Source: an uncultured Oscillospiraceae bacterium
Lineage (GTDB): Bacteria > Bacillota > Clostridia > Oscillospirales > Oscillospiraceae
Direction: 5' to 3'
Assembly: GCA_948616425.1 (NCBI GenBank)
Contig: CAPGBJ010000069.1
Coordinates: 15,220 to 79,219 of the forward strand
DNA: 64,000 bases
Position 1 is the stretch's first letter. The number at the start of each line of letters is the position of its first letter. Made by a program: the position numbers and the translations under genes. The notes beneath the pieces were generated by a model. It was not told the origin of the DNA, did no database searches, and worked only from the letters and a program-made list of their open reading frames with translations. This document shows positions 32,954 to 42,829 of the stretch, piece after piece.

Positions 32954-35485
32954 TTATCCATTAATCCAAGACGCTTCGAAATAGGCCTCCTCCAAGCCCA
33001 TCCCGCTCTGGCTTGGAATCTTCCCCCACATGAGGGTCAACTGCAATTTTCGTGTGGACGAATATCCGCCCTGGTTGGAAATGAATCCCTCATTGAACAA
33101 AGTGATGGTATCGCCAACTTTCAAGCCTTTAAAGGCAAGGGCAAAGCTACTTTGCGCATTGGTGGACGTACTTGGCACTGTAACGGTTACCGCATCAGCA
33201 CCGATACTAGGCGCAGTACCACCCAGGTCCTGGAGGATACCGACCTTCGTCGCGTTTGCCGGAATTGGAGGCTTGTCATTGGTAGCGACCACAGGCAGGG
33301 CGCTGCCGGTGCCGTCTCCGCTCTTGCTCCAGTACACCGGCTTGTCAAACAGCAGGTTGAGACGTCCGTCAAACGTATCATATCTAGTCGGGGCTTTCGG
33401 ATTTTCCTGACTAGTGATTACATAACTAAGTCCATTCTTCTCCTGCAGGTCCGGGGCAACGGTATCAGGAATCAACACATTGTCCACAGAGCTAAAGCTG
33501 TCGCCCACGCCCTCAGAACTGGAGCTGTTATAGGCCACGGCCAAGCACCAGTAATAGGTGCCCGGGGTCATCTCTCTCACATGGTTGATATCCGTAATCA
33601 CATCAGTTCCAGGCGTTGTGGTGCGCCCGCGGACCAGGGCAGTACCCACGCCGCTGTTTCGGATTACGTTGGATACCTGACTCTTGGCCAGGTCGGTGGC
33701 ATAGACATCAAAGACAGAATAGCCATTGAACTCCGGGCCCTTTGAGCCAACGCTGGCGTTATAGTGGGTCTTCATCGCCTCGATAACGGTGAGACTCGCA
33801 TAGGCTGACGGCAAGGTAGTTGTACCCACATACTTAGACAACAGGTTTGCATCGTCGCTTCGCTTGTTGGCCGCCAGCATGGGGATATTGTTCAGCTCCG
33901 TGGTGGTGAAGATGGCGTAGCTCATGTTGGAGGGCACCTGGGTCCGGGCGCCGACCACGCCGCCGATGCCGTTGGACAGGGTAATTTTAGGTTTGCTGGT
34001 CTCGGTGGTGGTGAACTTGAGGGTGTACACCGGGGACAGCTTATCCGCCACGCCCTTCAGCACGAAGTAGGCGTAGTACTCCGTCTCTGGCTTCAGATTT
34101 TGCTTGTTCGCCACACTCAGCAGGTGGTCCATAGTAAAGCCGCCGCCCGGATAGGCCACGTTGCCGCAGATGGCACTGTTGCGGTAGGGGGCTGGATTGA
34201 AGATATCGCCGCTGACCGGTATGGTGACATTTGGAATCTCGGTGGCGTTATTCACCGGGTCCTCTGGCGTAGACTCGGGCACTTTACTCCAGATTTCATC
34301 GCTGCTGAGGTTGGGAGAACCCGAAATCTCCGGCGTCAACTGGGACCGCTCTGCAATCACATAGTAGATGGTGCCCGCTCTGGACAGGCGGAATTTGATG
34401 TTGACGAAGCTGTCGCCTGGCTCAAACTGGGGATAGCCGTTGTGGAACTCGGGCAGCTGGCTGTCAATAAAGGAGCCGCGCAGGGGGAGGTAGTTCTGGG
34501 TGCGGTTGATGCCGATGGATACCACGCCGCCGTTCTCCAGGCCGTCCTTAATGAACTGATCCAAAGAGTTTTTACTGGGGTCGGTGGACAGCCGATACAG
34601 AGAGTTGGACAGGCCCGCCACCACATGGACCTCAAAGTTGATCTGTCCATTCCAAGTAGGACGGTCTTTTGAGGTGCCATACTGGGTAAGGGCAATCACA
34701 AATTCATAGGTCAGGTTCTCGTTGAGCTGATTAACTCGCGGGAAACTGGTCTGGGAACACTGATTGAAGAAGCCGTTTACCGACCGGCCCGACCAATCGG
34801 GGGCAGGGTTCACATCCTGAGAGTTCCCCAAGTAGAACCAGCCGTTTGCGTCTGGGGTTTTCTCTTGGGAGGGCAGGAGAAACTCCTTATATTGGTCATT
34901 ATTCTGCGGATTCTTAATTACCGTTTTGCCCTCCAACACGCGGTAGTACAGATTGTACTGGGTCACTGTGTCGGCGTACAGCAGGATATCATAGGAGTTG
35001 CTGTCCTCCACCTTCTCAGTGGCGTCCGGATCCATACGGAAGCTCAAATCCACCTCTTCTAACACGTTGCTGCTGCCCCGCTTATAGGGCCCGTCAGCTC
35101 CCACGCCGGGGCTGGTCAGGTTGACCTGGGCGAACACGGTGGTAAAGGCGGGCACCTTGTGCAGCTCCGCGCCCGGCCTGGAGTAGTCCAGGGGGTGGGG
35201 GTTGATCTTGTTCTGCTCAGGGGCGGTATCCACCAGATCCCGGAAGCGGAAGAAGTAGGTAGCGCCGCTGGCCAGGTTCAAGGCGCTTTGGGCGGAATTC
35301 TCGCTGTCGGTGGGGAAGATAACCTGGATCTTGCCCCCCTCTCCCGCTTTGACCTCGACCTTTCGGTAGTCTATGGTCCAGTCGTCGCCGATGGTCCCCT
35401 CATTGCTCTTGTCCCGCTCGGTTACTCTGGTCTCCCGGCCATCTCGAATCTGGTAGAGCTCAACGCTGTTCCTCAAGGTGTGGCC
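32954..35485 (-). pseudogene. C-terminal part of the frameshifted giant SLH protein
   Basis: This frame encodes about 844 residues that continue the protein begun at 38115. It has no ribosome site or signal peptide of its own. It opens GHTLRNSVELYQIRD, the second half of an SbsA-type Ig-like domain whose first half ends the upstream frame (LEFSEDVACTSDGLGG). Further Ig-like and fibronectin-like modules follow (TEYYAYFVLKGVADKLSPVY), and a final Ig-like domain (NLLFDKPVYWSKSGDG) ends near the stop. Joining the frames needs one extra G at about 35483-35487 (CTG-GCC to CTG-GGC-C). This is either a true frameshift mutation or a sequencing or assembly error. Confidence 0.75.
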
Positions 35486-38115
35486 AGGGCCTCCCGGACC
35501 TTCTCGGGCGTCTCGGGCCACACCGTGGCATTGGCGGGCTTGTTGTTGGTCCCCAGCGCCAAAAAGCTCAGGCCGCCCAAACCGTCGCTGGTACAGGCCA
35601 CATCCTCACTGAACTCCAAGATAATATCGGTGGAAGGCAGGGGATTTTGGGTATTGTCCAGACCGGTATACTCGCTGAAGGACTGGTTTACCACCGGTCC
35701 GCTGTTGTCCTGGGTATGGATTTCCAACTTCTCCACCCGGACCGAGAAGTTGCCGGCCGCGTCCTTGGCCAGATAGTACAGATCATAGGTCTTCTCTGCG
35801 GCCAGCCCAGTGACATTAAAGGTAAACTCCGTGTCCTTTCGGACGGTCAGAGAGCCGCTCTTGAGGCAGTTCATCCCGGCGGACACCTGGAGTTTTGCGT
35901 AGTCACCGTCCAGCGCGGCGTAGGGCAGCTCATTGCCGTTCTCATCGTAGTTGGGAACGCCAGGCTGGGGTTTGGGGTAGGCGGTGCCCCGCTCCACCAC
36001 CGCCCAATAGACGGTGCCGTCCTCATTCAAGCTCCCAGCCAGCCGCACAGCGGTGGCCTGAATCTGGTTCACATAGGGGGGCACAGTAAACTGGGGCGGG
36101 GTTACATCCTTGGTTTTGAACTGCACAGCAATGACTGCCGAGCTGTTTGCGCCGTTTACGTCGGTGAGCCACAGATACAGCGTATACTCCTTCAGTTCCT
36201 CCAGCCGGCGGCTGACCATGAAGGGCTCCTCTTTGTTCTTGGTCACATCCACCACACCGTAGCCCAGATTTCCTGTGACGGCAGCAGACTTCATCTCGTT
36301 GGCGGTGGGCGCCTGGGCCCCCCGAGGCAGCACCGCATAATACATTTTACAGCTCTTGGTGGGCATCACGGTAACCTGGGCCTCGGTATCTGTCACCATA
36401 GACATGTAGGGATAGCCCTGTGCAAAAGCGGGAATCGTGTTGTCCGGAGTTGTGAAAGAAACCACCTTCACAGGGCTGCGCTGCCCCCGCTCATCCACCA
36501 GCAGGGCGGACAGGTAGTAGGACCCGCCGGTGGTCAGGCCAGTGACCTGGGCGTTAACCACCGTGTCGCCGGTGGGGACGGCCACAGAGCCGTTTCGGAC
36601 GGCCTTGGCGCCGTAAGAGGGCGGGGAGATCAGGTCCTCTTCTCCCACCGAGCCGTCACTGATGCTGCTCACAGCCCAGTAGACAGTCCCCCGTTTGTTG
36701 CCCGAGAAATCCGCCCGGAAGGCGGTGGGCGCAATGTCCTTGGCCGCGGGATAGCCGGACAGCAGACGCGGGTCAATCGAGCCCTGCTGGGCTGCCACAT
36801 GGTCCATAATGACGCCCGAGATATTGGCATCAAGGCCGGGGCGGATGTAAATCTTGTCGGGCAGCATAGACACCACACAGCCGGGGGCATTCACATTCAG
36901 CTGCTCAATATCGCCGTCGCCAATCACGTTGGTGGCCACGTCCAGGTTGAGTTCCTTCACCTCTGTATTGCGGTCAATCTGAACGGTGGAGCCGGTGGCG
37001 GCCTCGTCCACAGTGAGCTTCTTCACTGTGCCCTTGGCCACCTGAACGGTGGAGTTGGGGGTCTTGTTCACAACCTCTTTGATTCGGCCGGCCAAGGTGA
37101 GATGAGTTCCCGACTCCCCCTCCAGAGTAATATTCATCAAGCCCTTGTCGTCGGTGTTGTTGTCCTCCAAATAGGCCGGGGTGCGGACAATGGTCTTGGC
37201 AATCTCCGTGACACCGTCTGCGCGGACAGTTACCGTCTTGTTGCGCATGTTGTCCAGCAGCATCTCATTGGCATCCACATTGCGCAGCACCACACTGGCC
37301 TCGCCCTTCTCACTCTCGCCGGTGCCGCTGACAATAATCCGGCCCAGCACCTTGACGTTCTCCAGGCGGACGCCTCCAGTACCCACGCCGCCGGAGACGT
37401 ACAGGTCACCGCTGATGGTGGTATCCCGCAGGGTGACGTTCGGGGAAGTGATGGTCACATTGCCAAACACGCCCCCCAAGCTGTACTCCCCTGGCTTCTG
37501 GACCGGGGTCCCCACACACTGGGTGACCAAAACGGCCATCTGACTCATGGAAACCTTGTCCTTGGGGCCAAACTTATTGCTGGGATAGCCAGTGACAATG
37601 TAGTTGTCCACGGCAGTCTTGATCACGCCTCTGGCCCAAGTGCTGATGTTCCGGCTGTCAGAGAAGGTCATCTCCTCCCCCGGCGTCTCCTTCAGCATCA
37701 TGTTTCGGCCCAAAATAAATACCGCCATCTCCCGATTCAAGGGGTAGTTTGGGGAGACAGTCGTCGCAGATGTGCCCGAAATGTAGCCCGCGTTGAAGGC
37801 AATGGACACATCATCATAGAACCAGTCGTAAGGGGACACATCGGTAAAGGGGATCTCCCCCTTCTGTGTGTACCCATAGGCACGGTTGACAATAGCCATG
37901 AAATCCGCCCGGGTGATGGGCTTATCAGGATTGTTGGCCTGGTCGGGCCGGATGACGCCCCAGTCCACCAGTTTGTCCAAGTACTCGTCAGCCCAGTGGG
38001 CCGAGGTAGGTGTGGTCAGTCCAGGCGCTATCCCCAACAGCAGGACAGCGGCCAGAAGCAGAGAGAGCGCCCGCTCCCTCCAGGTACGGCTTTTTACTCC
38101 GGTTCTGTGCGACAT
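35473..38115 (-). CDS. N-terminal part of a giant surface protein with three SLH domains (ends at a frameshift)
   Basis: This frame encodes 880 residues. It starts at ATG 38115 (AAAGGAG upstream) with a signal peptide (ALSLLLAAVLLLGIAPGL). Three SLH domains follow directly: HWADEYLDKLVDWGVIRPDQ, FTDVSPYDWFYDDVSIAFNA and TFSDSRNISTWARGVIKTAV. Residues about 220-460 form a beta-helix-like region rich in short Val/Ile/Asn strands (NVTITSPNVTLRDTTISGDL). Ig/fibronectin-like modules come next, and the frame breaks inside an SbsA-type Ig domain, ending EALATP. Together with 32954-35485 the intact protein would be about 1720 residues. It probably attaches to the wall through pyruvylated polymer. PilZ, FlhB-like and FliK-like genes lie just upstream on the same strand. 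Confidence 0.85.
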   Translation of the reverse strand: MSHRTGVKSRTWRERALSLLLAAVLLLGIAPGLTTPTSAHWADEYLDKLVDWGVIRPDQANNPDKPITRADFMAIVNRAYGYTQKGEIPFTDVSPYDWFYDDVSIAFNAGYISGTSATTVSPNYPLNREMAVFILGRNMMLKETPGEEMTFSDSRNISTWARGVIKTAVDNYIVTGYPSNKFGPKDKVSMSQMAVLVTQCVGTPVQKPGEYSLGGVFGNVTITSPNVTLRDTTISGDLYVSGGVGTGGVRLENVKVLGRIIVSGTGESEKGEASVVLRNVDANEMLLDNMRNKTVTVRADGVTEIAKTIVRTPAYLEDNNTDDKGLMNITLEGESGTHLTLAGRIKEVVNKTPNSTVQVAKGTVKKLTVDEAATGSTVQIDRNTEVKELNLDVATNVIGDGDIEQLNVNAPGCVVSMLPDKIYIRPGLDANISGVIMDHVAAQQGSIDPRLLSGYPAAKDIAPTAFRADFSGNKRGTVYWAVSSISDGSVGEEDLISPPSYGAKAVRNGSVAVPTGDTVVNAQVTGLTTGGSYYLSALLVDERGQRSPVKVVSFTTPDNTIPAFAQGYPYMSMVTDTEAQVTVMPTKSCKMYYAVLPRGAQAPTANEMKSAAVTGNLGYGVVDVTKNKEEPFMVSRRLEELKEYTLYLWLTDVNGANSSAVIAVQFKTKDVTPPQFTVPPYVNQIQATAVRLAGSLNEDGTVYWAVVERGTAYPKPQPGVPNYDENGNELPYAALDGDYAKLQVSAGMNCLKSGSLTVRKDTEFTFNVTGLAAEKTYDLYYLAKDAAGNFSVRVEKLEIHTQDNSGPVVNQSFSEYTGLDNTQNPLPSTDIILEFSEDVACTSDGLGGLSFLALGTNNKPANATVWPETPEKVREALATP

Positions 38116-38170
38116 ATGTGGTTCTCCTTTCTTTTTTCCAAAGGGAAACGCGGGGGATATCATACCTTCA

Positions 38171-38752
38171 TCAGTCAGAGGTCCTGATCTGGATACTGAA
38201 CACCGCCTTGCGGATCAGGGCCTCCTCATCTTGGATCAGGTCGATAAACTTGGCGGCGTAGAGGGGGACGTTCCCCTCCTCCTTCAGGGTGCGGAGAATT
38301 TGGGTCTTGATTACCAAAGGCGAGTCCGTCACTGGCAGAACAAGCTCCACAATCTCCCGGTCCTCCAGCGCGGTAGAGGCATAAAAAGCCACACCGCCGC
38401 AGCTTAAATCTTTGCCTCGGACGGCGCGCTGTCCCTTCCATCGGCCAGATACGGGGTACATCACACTGGAAAAGTCGGTCAAAATACGAAGATTCTCCCG
38501 GGCGTTGGAGTCCAGCGCCGCGGTGGGCTGAATCACCAGCTTGTCATCCCGCTGACGTACAATGACGCCCACCCGGTTGGGTGTGCTGTCATCAATGCCG
38601 ATCAGCTGAATTTCCCGGTGGGCGGCCACCTCGTCCGCCTTATCGTTAAGCACCCGAATCTGCAGCACCTCGGAGTTGGGCGGCGACTCCAGCACCGCAT
38701 TGGCCAGCGGGGTACCTTTACTGTCCAAGAGTAAATACAGACGTTCTTGCAT
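38171..38752 (-). CDS. PilZ-domain protein (possible c-di-GMP effector)
   Basis: This 193-residue protein has an N-terminal YcgR-like beta domain (about 1-95) and a C-terminal PilZ domain (about 96-190). The PilZ D-x-S-x-x-G motif is present as KDLSCGGVAFYAS. The usual RxxxR is reduced (NLRILTDFSSV), so c-di-GMP affinity is uncertain. It overlaps the upstream FlhB-like gene as ATGA. YcgR-type proteins tune flagellar motors or exopolysaccharide; the chemotaxis genes across the divergent promoter fit a motility link (inference). Confidence 0.8.
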   Translation of the reverse strand: MQERLYLLLDSKGTPLANAVLESPPNSEVLQIRVLNDKADEVAAHREIQLIGIDDSTPNRVGVIVRQRDDKLVIQPTAALDSNARENLRILTDFSSVMYPVSGRWKGQRAVRGKDLSCGGVAFYASTALEDREIVELVLPVTDSPLVIKTQILRTLKEEGNVPLYAAKFIDLIQDEEALIRKAVFSIQIRTSD

Positions 38753-39096
38753 CAGGACTCTCCTTTCTCTTCTTGGGCCGACGCCCTCTGCGCCGCCTGA
38801 GCCTCCCGATCCCGCCGCAGCTTATCCGGATCGTTGGGATCGAAATTCAAAAAGTAGACATAGATCTCTACAATGGCCTGATACAGCGCATCTGGAATTT
38901 CCTGTCCCAGGGCCAGCTGGGACAGCATGGTGGCCAGGGAGTTGTCCTCATAGACGGGGACGCCGCTCTCGGAAGCCACCTCTATCATACGCTCGGCCAG
39001 GTAGCCCATGCCGGAGGCCACCACCACCGGCGCGCCCTCCCCCTCGTAGCGCAGGGCTACCGCCCGATTGGTGGCCCGGTTATCATATCTTGACAT
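38752..39096 (-). CDS. FlhB C-terminal-domain-like protein (YlqH type)
   Basis: This 114-residue soluble protein matches only the cytoplasmic domain of FlhB/YscU export switch proteins: NRAVALRYEGEGAPVVVASG, MGYLAERMIEVASESGVPVY and SLATMLSQLALGQEIPDALY. The membrane domain is absent, and so is the autocleaving NPTH motif; the equivalent start reads NRATNRAVALRY. Stand-alone FlhB-C proteins (Bacillus YlqH) occur next to a FliK-like gene (YlqG), exactly as here. In flagellar systems FlhB-C and FliK together switch substrate specificity; the role of the free pair is unknown. The start overlaps the end of the upstream gene by 14 bases. Confidence 0.85.
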   Translation of the reverse strand: MSRYDNRATNRAVALRYEGEGAPVVVASGMGYLAERMIEVASESGVPVYEDNSLATMLSQLALGQEIPDALYQAIVEIYVYFLNFDPNDPDKLRRDREAQAAQRASAQEEKGES

Positions 39097-40522
39097 TGAT
39101 ACTGTTCTCCCCCTCAAAGATCCGGGGGAACACCCCGGAGATAGTCAGCGGCCGATCCATCCGCTGGACCTGGACGGTACCGGCAGTCAGGCCGTGGTCA
39201 GTTAAAATGTGGGACAGCTCCCCCTGCACCATCTGGGAGAAGGGCGCCACCTTCTCCGGGCAGAAGACCTGAACATCCACCCGTTCCCCCTGGCAGGTGA
39301 GCACCATATCAAAGAAACCAAGCCCCTGTATGTCAATTTTAAACAGGAAGCGCAGGGTATTTTCCCGCTCTCCTCTGCCCCGTTTCAGGTTCTCCTCCGC
39401 GTCCGGGTCCACCCACATCTCAGAGAACATCATCTTCCCGTCCCACTCCAGGGGGAGGAGGACATGATTCAGGGGCATGTGGACACTCTCGTTCACCAGA
39501 AACGCGGAGACAATGTTGCGGAAGGCCTCCTGTGCCTCGTTCCCCGCTCCCCCCTGAAGGGCCTTCTGGGCCGCCTGAGCCAGCTGGGCCGCAAAGTGGT
39601 CCCCCTCGGCCGCCCTGGCAAAGCTGCTGTTGTTGATCAGACGCAGCAGCGCCTCGTCGGACAGCCCGCCCAGCCGGTCCTTCAGGCCAGGACTGCTGTT
39701 GAGCTGATGAAAGGCCTGGAGCAGCCCCTCCTCTCCGCCGTTCTCATAGCGGGAGATATCCAAGGCCAGCATGGAGATCAGCGTTCTGGACAGGCCCATA
39801 TCGTTGGTCTTGCTGGTGTAGGCGGATAGGAAAGGCAAAATGGTACCCTGGAGCAGCTTCAGCGCGCCCGCCCGGTTGCCGGCATTGAGCAGCTCCTCCA
39901 GCTGAGACACCATGGGCAGCAGCTGGCTGCCGAAACTGGCGGGGATGGCCCGGGTCAGCCGGGTAAGTCCCCGCAGCAGGTTGTTCTGGATGTGGGCGGT
40001 AGAGGAGTAGTCGCTGTATTTTTTTAAAAACTGAAGGATATTGCCCCGTGTGGTCTCGGAATTGCTGGAGGCATAGGCGTCCCGGAGGATGGCGAACAGC
40101 GCGCCGCCGAAGCGGGTGCCGCTGGACAGCTGAGACAGCAAGAACTTGCCCAGCTGACTCTGATCCATTTTCAGCATATTCAACAGGGCGGCCATCTCGC
40201 CTGCCGTCCCCTCCTCAATGCCGGAGGAGACCACCAGTCCCTCGTAGATGGCAAACAGCTTGCTCATGCTTTCCGACATCCCGGGGGTATTCATCAGGCG
40301 CTGCAGGAAGGCGGCAAAGTTGGAGTCGTACCGCAGCCCCTGGTTCGCGCCGGCTGCGTCGCCTGTGTCCTGCCGCTCTGTCCGGTTATCCGAACGGACC
40401 ACCCGATTCAGGTCCGGAGCGTTCTGAATTCGGGGATCATTGGGCGAAACCGGCATATTTCGGTTTACATTGTTATTGTCATGACCCGGTACCGGGTTGG
40501 TCACACCAAGCAGATCTGGCAT
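39083..40522 (-). CDS. FliK/YlqG-like protein
   Basis: This 479-residue protein has no signal. After a disordered Asn/Pro/Asp-rich start there is a long alpha-helical region (about 60-340). The C-terminal domain (about 345-479) resembles the hook-length-control domain of FliK: HVLLPLEWDGKMMFSEMWVD, LRFLFKIDIQGLGFFDMVLT and a final TVQVQRMDRPLTISGVFPRI. ATG 40522 is chosen because GGAG lies 8 bases upstream; GTG 40531 is the alternative. It heads a minus-strand unit with FlhB-C-like and PilZ genes. No flagellar structural gene is in the window. Family assignment is moderate. Confidence 0.65.
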   Translation of the reverse strand: MPDLLGVTNPVPGHDNNNVNRNMPVSPNDPRIQNAPDLNRVVRSDNRTERQDTGDAAGANQGLRYDSNFAAFLQRLMNTPGMSESMSKLFAIYEGLVVSSGIEEGTAGEMAALLNMLKMDQSQLGKFLLSQLSSGTRFGGALFAILRDAYASSNSETTRGNILQFLKKYSDYSSTAHIQNNLLRGLTRLTRAIPASFGSQLLPMVSQLEELLNAGNRAGALKLLQGTILPFLSAYTSKTNDMGLSRTLISMLALDISRYENGGEEGLLQAFHQLNSSPGLKDRLGGLSDEALLRLINNSSFARAAEGDHFAAQLAQAAQKALQGGAGNEAQEAFRNIVSAFLVNESVHMPLNHVLLPLEWDGKMMFSEMWVDPDAEENLKRGRGERENTLRFLFKIDIQGLGFFDMVLTCQGERVDVQVFCPEKVAPFSQMVQGELSHILTDHGLTAGTVQVQRMDRPLTISGVFPRIFEGENSINVKI

Positions 40523-40570
40523 TGGGGACACTCCATTTCAGTAAAAGTTCGTTTTTTTTTCGGGGAATCT

Positions 40571-40597
40571 TAATTTTCCAATTGACAGTGCCGATAT
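40571..40597 (+). promoter_or_regulatory. Sigma-D (FliA)-like promoter upstream of cheA
   Basis: TAAT (40571-40574), 15 bases, then GCCGATAT (40590-40597). The -10 is identical to the Bacillus sigma-D consensus and the -35 matches TAAA in three of four bases at the right spacing. Confidence 0.55.
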
Positions 40598-40609
40598 ATC
40601 GAGTATGAT
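40582..40609 (+). promoter_or_regulatory. Sigma-A-like promoter of the cheA operon
   Basis: TTGACA (40582-40587) and TATGAT (40604-40609) are 16 bases apart and overlap the sigma-D-like site. Confidence 0.65.
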
Positions 40610-40693
40610 TAGGTAGAGGCGGGTGTACTATGCCTTTTTGGCCGGCCCCGCCTCCATCCCCAAAAACCAAATGAGAAAAGGTGGCGTTTTTAA

Positions 40694-42799
40694 ATGGGCA
40701 GCGGAAACGACAGCATCCTGGACATGTATCTCTATGAAACCAACACCCTGCTGGAACAGCTGGATGGGATCCTGCTGGCGGCGGAAGAGGCGGATACGTT
40801 TTCCGAGGACAGTGTCAACGAGATATTCCGAATCATGCACACGATAAAGGGCTCCTCCGCCATGATGGAGTTTTCCTCTCTGATGACGGTGGCCCACCGG
40901 ATCGAGGACTTGTTCTTCCTGGTTCGGGAAAAGACCATCGCGATTGTGCCGGAACAGACTCGGCCGGAGCTGTTTGATATGCTGTTCCAGGCGGTGGACT
41001 TCTTCCGCAGTGAGATTGAAAAAGTGGAAAATGGAGAACCCCTCTCTCAGTCTATCGACCACATCGTAAACAAAATTAATAGCCTGATTGATAAAATTCA
41101 GGGCAATCCTGAGACCCCCGCAGCAGAGCCCGCCGCTCAGCCGGAGAGCTCCGCCTCCCCTGCGGAGGAGGCGGCCGGCAGCGGGGTGGATGCCTCCAAT
41201 CCAGATTACCTCTTTGGCATCCACGTCTTCTTTGACGAGGGCAGCGGAATGGAAAATCTGCGCGCCTTTATGCTGGTCAACAGCGTCAAGGACTACTGCA
41301 GCGACTTTGTCTATACTCCGGAGAACGTGGAGAACGACTCCAGCACCTCCGACATCATCGCCGACCAGGGTTTTCTGCTCTGGTTCCGTACAGCCGAGGA
41401 GCGGGACAACGCCATTCACGCCATGAACGGCGCCGGCTCCGTCCGGGAGTACCAGCCGGTGGATGCCGCCAAGTCCGCCCCTTCCCCCGTGGAGGAGCCC
41501 AAGGTCGACACAGCCCCCAAGGCTGAAAGCGGACATCCCGCCCCCGCCCCCGCGGCAGCCCCCAAGGCCGACGCGGCCCCTGCCGCCAAAGCCGCTCCCC
41601 CTGCTCAGCACGCCAAGGAAAGCCTCATCAGCGTCAACCTGGCCAAGCTGGATCAGCTGATGGCGGTGGTCAGCGAGATTGTCATTACTGAATCCATGGT
41701 CACCTCCTCCCCCGACCTGAAGGGGCTGCGGCTGGACAACTTCACCAAGTCCGCCCGGGATCTGCGCAAACTCACCGACGATTTGCAGGATGTGTCCATG
41801 TCCCTGCGCATGGTGCCCGTGTCCGGCACGTTCCAAAAGATGAACCGTATCGTCCGGGACATGAGCAAGAAGCTGGGCAAACGGGCCAAACTCACCCTCA
41901 TCGGCGAGGACACCGAGGTGGACAAGACCATTGTGGACTCCATTGGCGACCCCATTATGCACATTGTTCGTAACTCGATGGACCACGGTCTGGAGGAAAA
42001 CGAGGCCGACCGCATCGCAGCCGGCAAAGATCCGGTGGGTGAGGTGATTCTGTCCGCCCGCCACACCGGCAGCGAGGTCATCATTGAGATCAAGGACGAC
42101 GGTCAGGGGGTAGACACCCAGGCCGTGCTGAATAAGGCCATCCGCCAGGGCCTGGCCACACCCGACCACGAGTACAGCCAGAAGGAGATTCTCAACTTCC
42201 TGATGATGCCCGGCTTCTCTACCAACACAGAGGTGACCGAGTACTCTGGCCGTGGCGTGGGCATGGATGTGGTAAAGAAAAACGTGGCCGATGTGGGCGG
42301 CACTGTCACCATCACCAGCGAGTGGGGCAAGGGCATGACCACCACCCTGAAAATCCCCCTGACCATGGCCATTATGGACGGTATGGAGGTATCGGTGGGC
42401 GACTCTATCTTTACCATCCCCATCAACAGCATCCGCTCCTCCATGAAGGTAACCGCCGAGGATGTCATTCACGATCCCGCCCAGGGCGAGATGGTCAAGC
42501 TGCGGGACAACTTCTACCCCATCGTTCGGGCCAAAGAGCTGTTCGGCATGGCCCAGGGCTGTGATAATATCGAGGAGGGCATCCTCATGTGGGTGGAGTC
42601 CGGCGAACACTCCTACTGCCTGTTTGTGGATGAACTGATGGGCGAACAGCAGATCGTTGTAAAGCCCCTGCCCAACTATGTCAACAGCTTCGGCGTCAAG
42701 AATTACGGCATCACCGGCTGTAGTATCCTGGGTGACGGCAGCATCAGCATCATCTTGGATGTGGTCAACGTCTATACCGCCGCCCACAGCGCCTTTTGA
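40694..42799 (+). CDS. cheA: Chemotaxis histidine kinase CheA
   Basis: This 701-residue kinase passes phosphate from receptors to response regulators. P1 (HPt) holds the phospho-accepting His49 in IFRIMHTIKGSSAMM. A P2-like region (about 165-255) and an Ala/Pro linker follow. P3 dimerisation begins near LISVNLAKLDQLMAVVSEIV. P4 shows N box HIVRNSMDHGLEENEADR, G1 IKDDGQGVD, F box FLMMPGFST and G2 GRGVGMDVVKKNV. P5 is CheW-like and ends the protein. It is first in a cheA-cheW-cheR-cheB operon. No cheY, cheC or cheD is visible. Confidence 0.97.
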   Translation: MGSGNDSILDMYLYETNTLLEQLDGILLAAEEADTFSEDSVNEIFRIMHTIKGSSAMMEFSSLMTVAHRIEDLFFLVREKTIAIVPEQTRPELFDMLFQAVDFFRSEIEKVENGEPLSQSIDHIVNKINSLIDKIQGNPETPAAEPAAQPESSASPAEEAAGSGVDASNPDYLFGIHVFFDEGSGMENLRAFMLVNSVKDYCSDFVYTPENVENDSSTSDIIADQGFLLWFRTAEERDNAIHAMNGAGSVREYQPVDAAKSAPSPVEEPKVDTAPKAESGHPAPAPAAAPKADAAPAAKAAPPAQHAKESLISVNLAKLDQLMAVVSEIVITESMVTSSPDLKGLRLDNFTKSARDLRKLTDDLQDVSMSLRMVPVSGTFQKMNRIVRDMSKKLGKRAKLTLIGEDTEVDKTIVDSIGDPIMHIVRNSMDHGLEENEADRIAAGKDPVGEVILSARHTGSEVIIEIKDDGQGVDTQAVLNKAIRQGLATPDHEYSQKEILNFLMMPGFSTNTEVTEYSGRGVGMDVVKKNVADVGGTVTITSEWGKGMTTTLKIPLTMAIMDGMEVSVGDSIFTIPINSIRSSMKVTAEDVIHDPAQGEMVKLRDNFYPIVRAKELFGMAQGCDNIEEGILMWVESGEHSYCLFVDELMGEQQIVVKPLPNYVNSFGVKNYGITGCSILGDGSISIILDVVNVYTAAHSAF

Positions 42800-42829
42800 T
42801 CCGTGACTTAAAGAAGGGAGAACAAAACT

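Noticed and set aside
35647..38187. 846-codon plus-strand frame opposite the SLH gene
   Set aside because: Shadow of the SLH protein coding strand; composition is that of an antisense frame.
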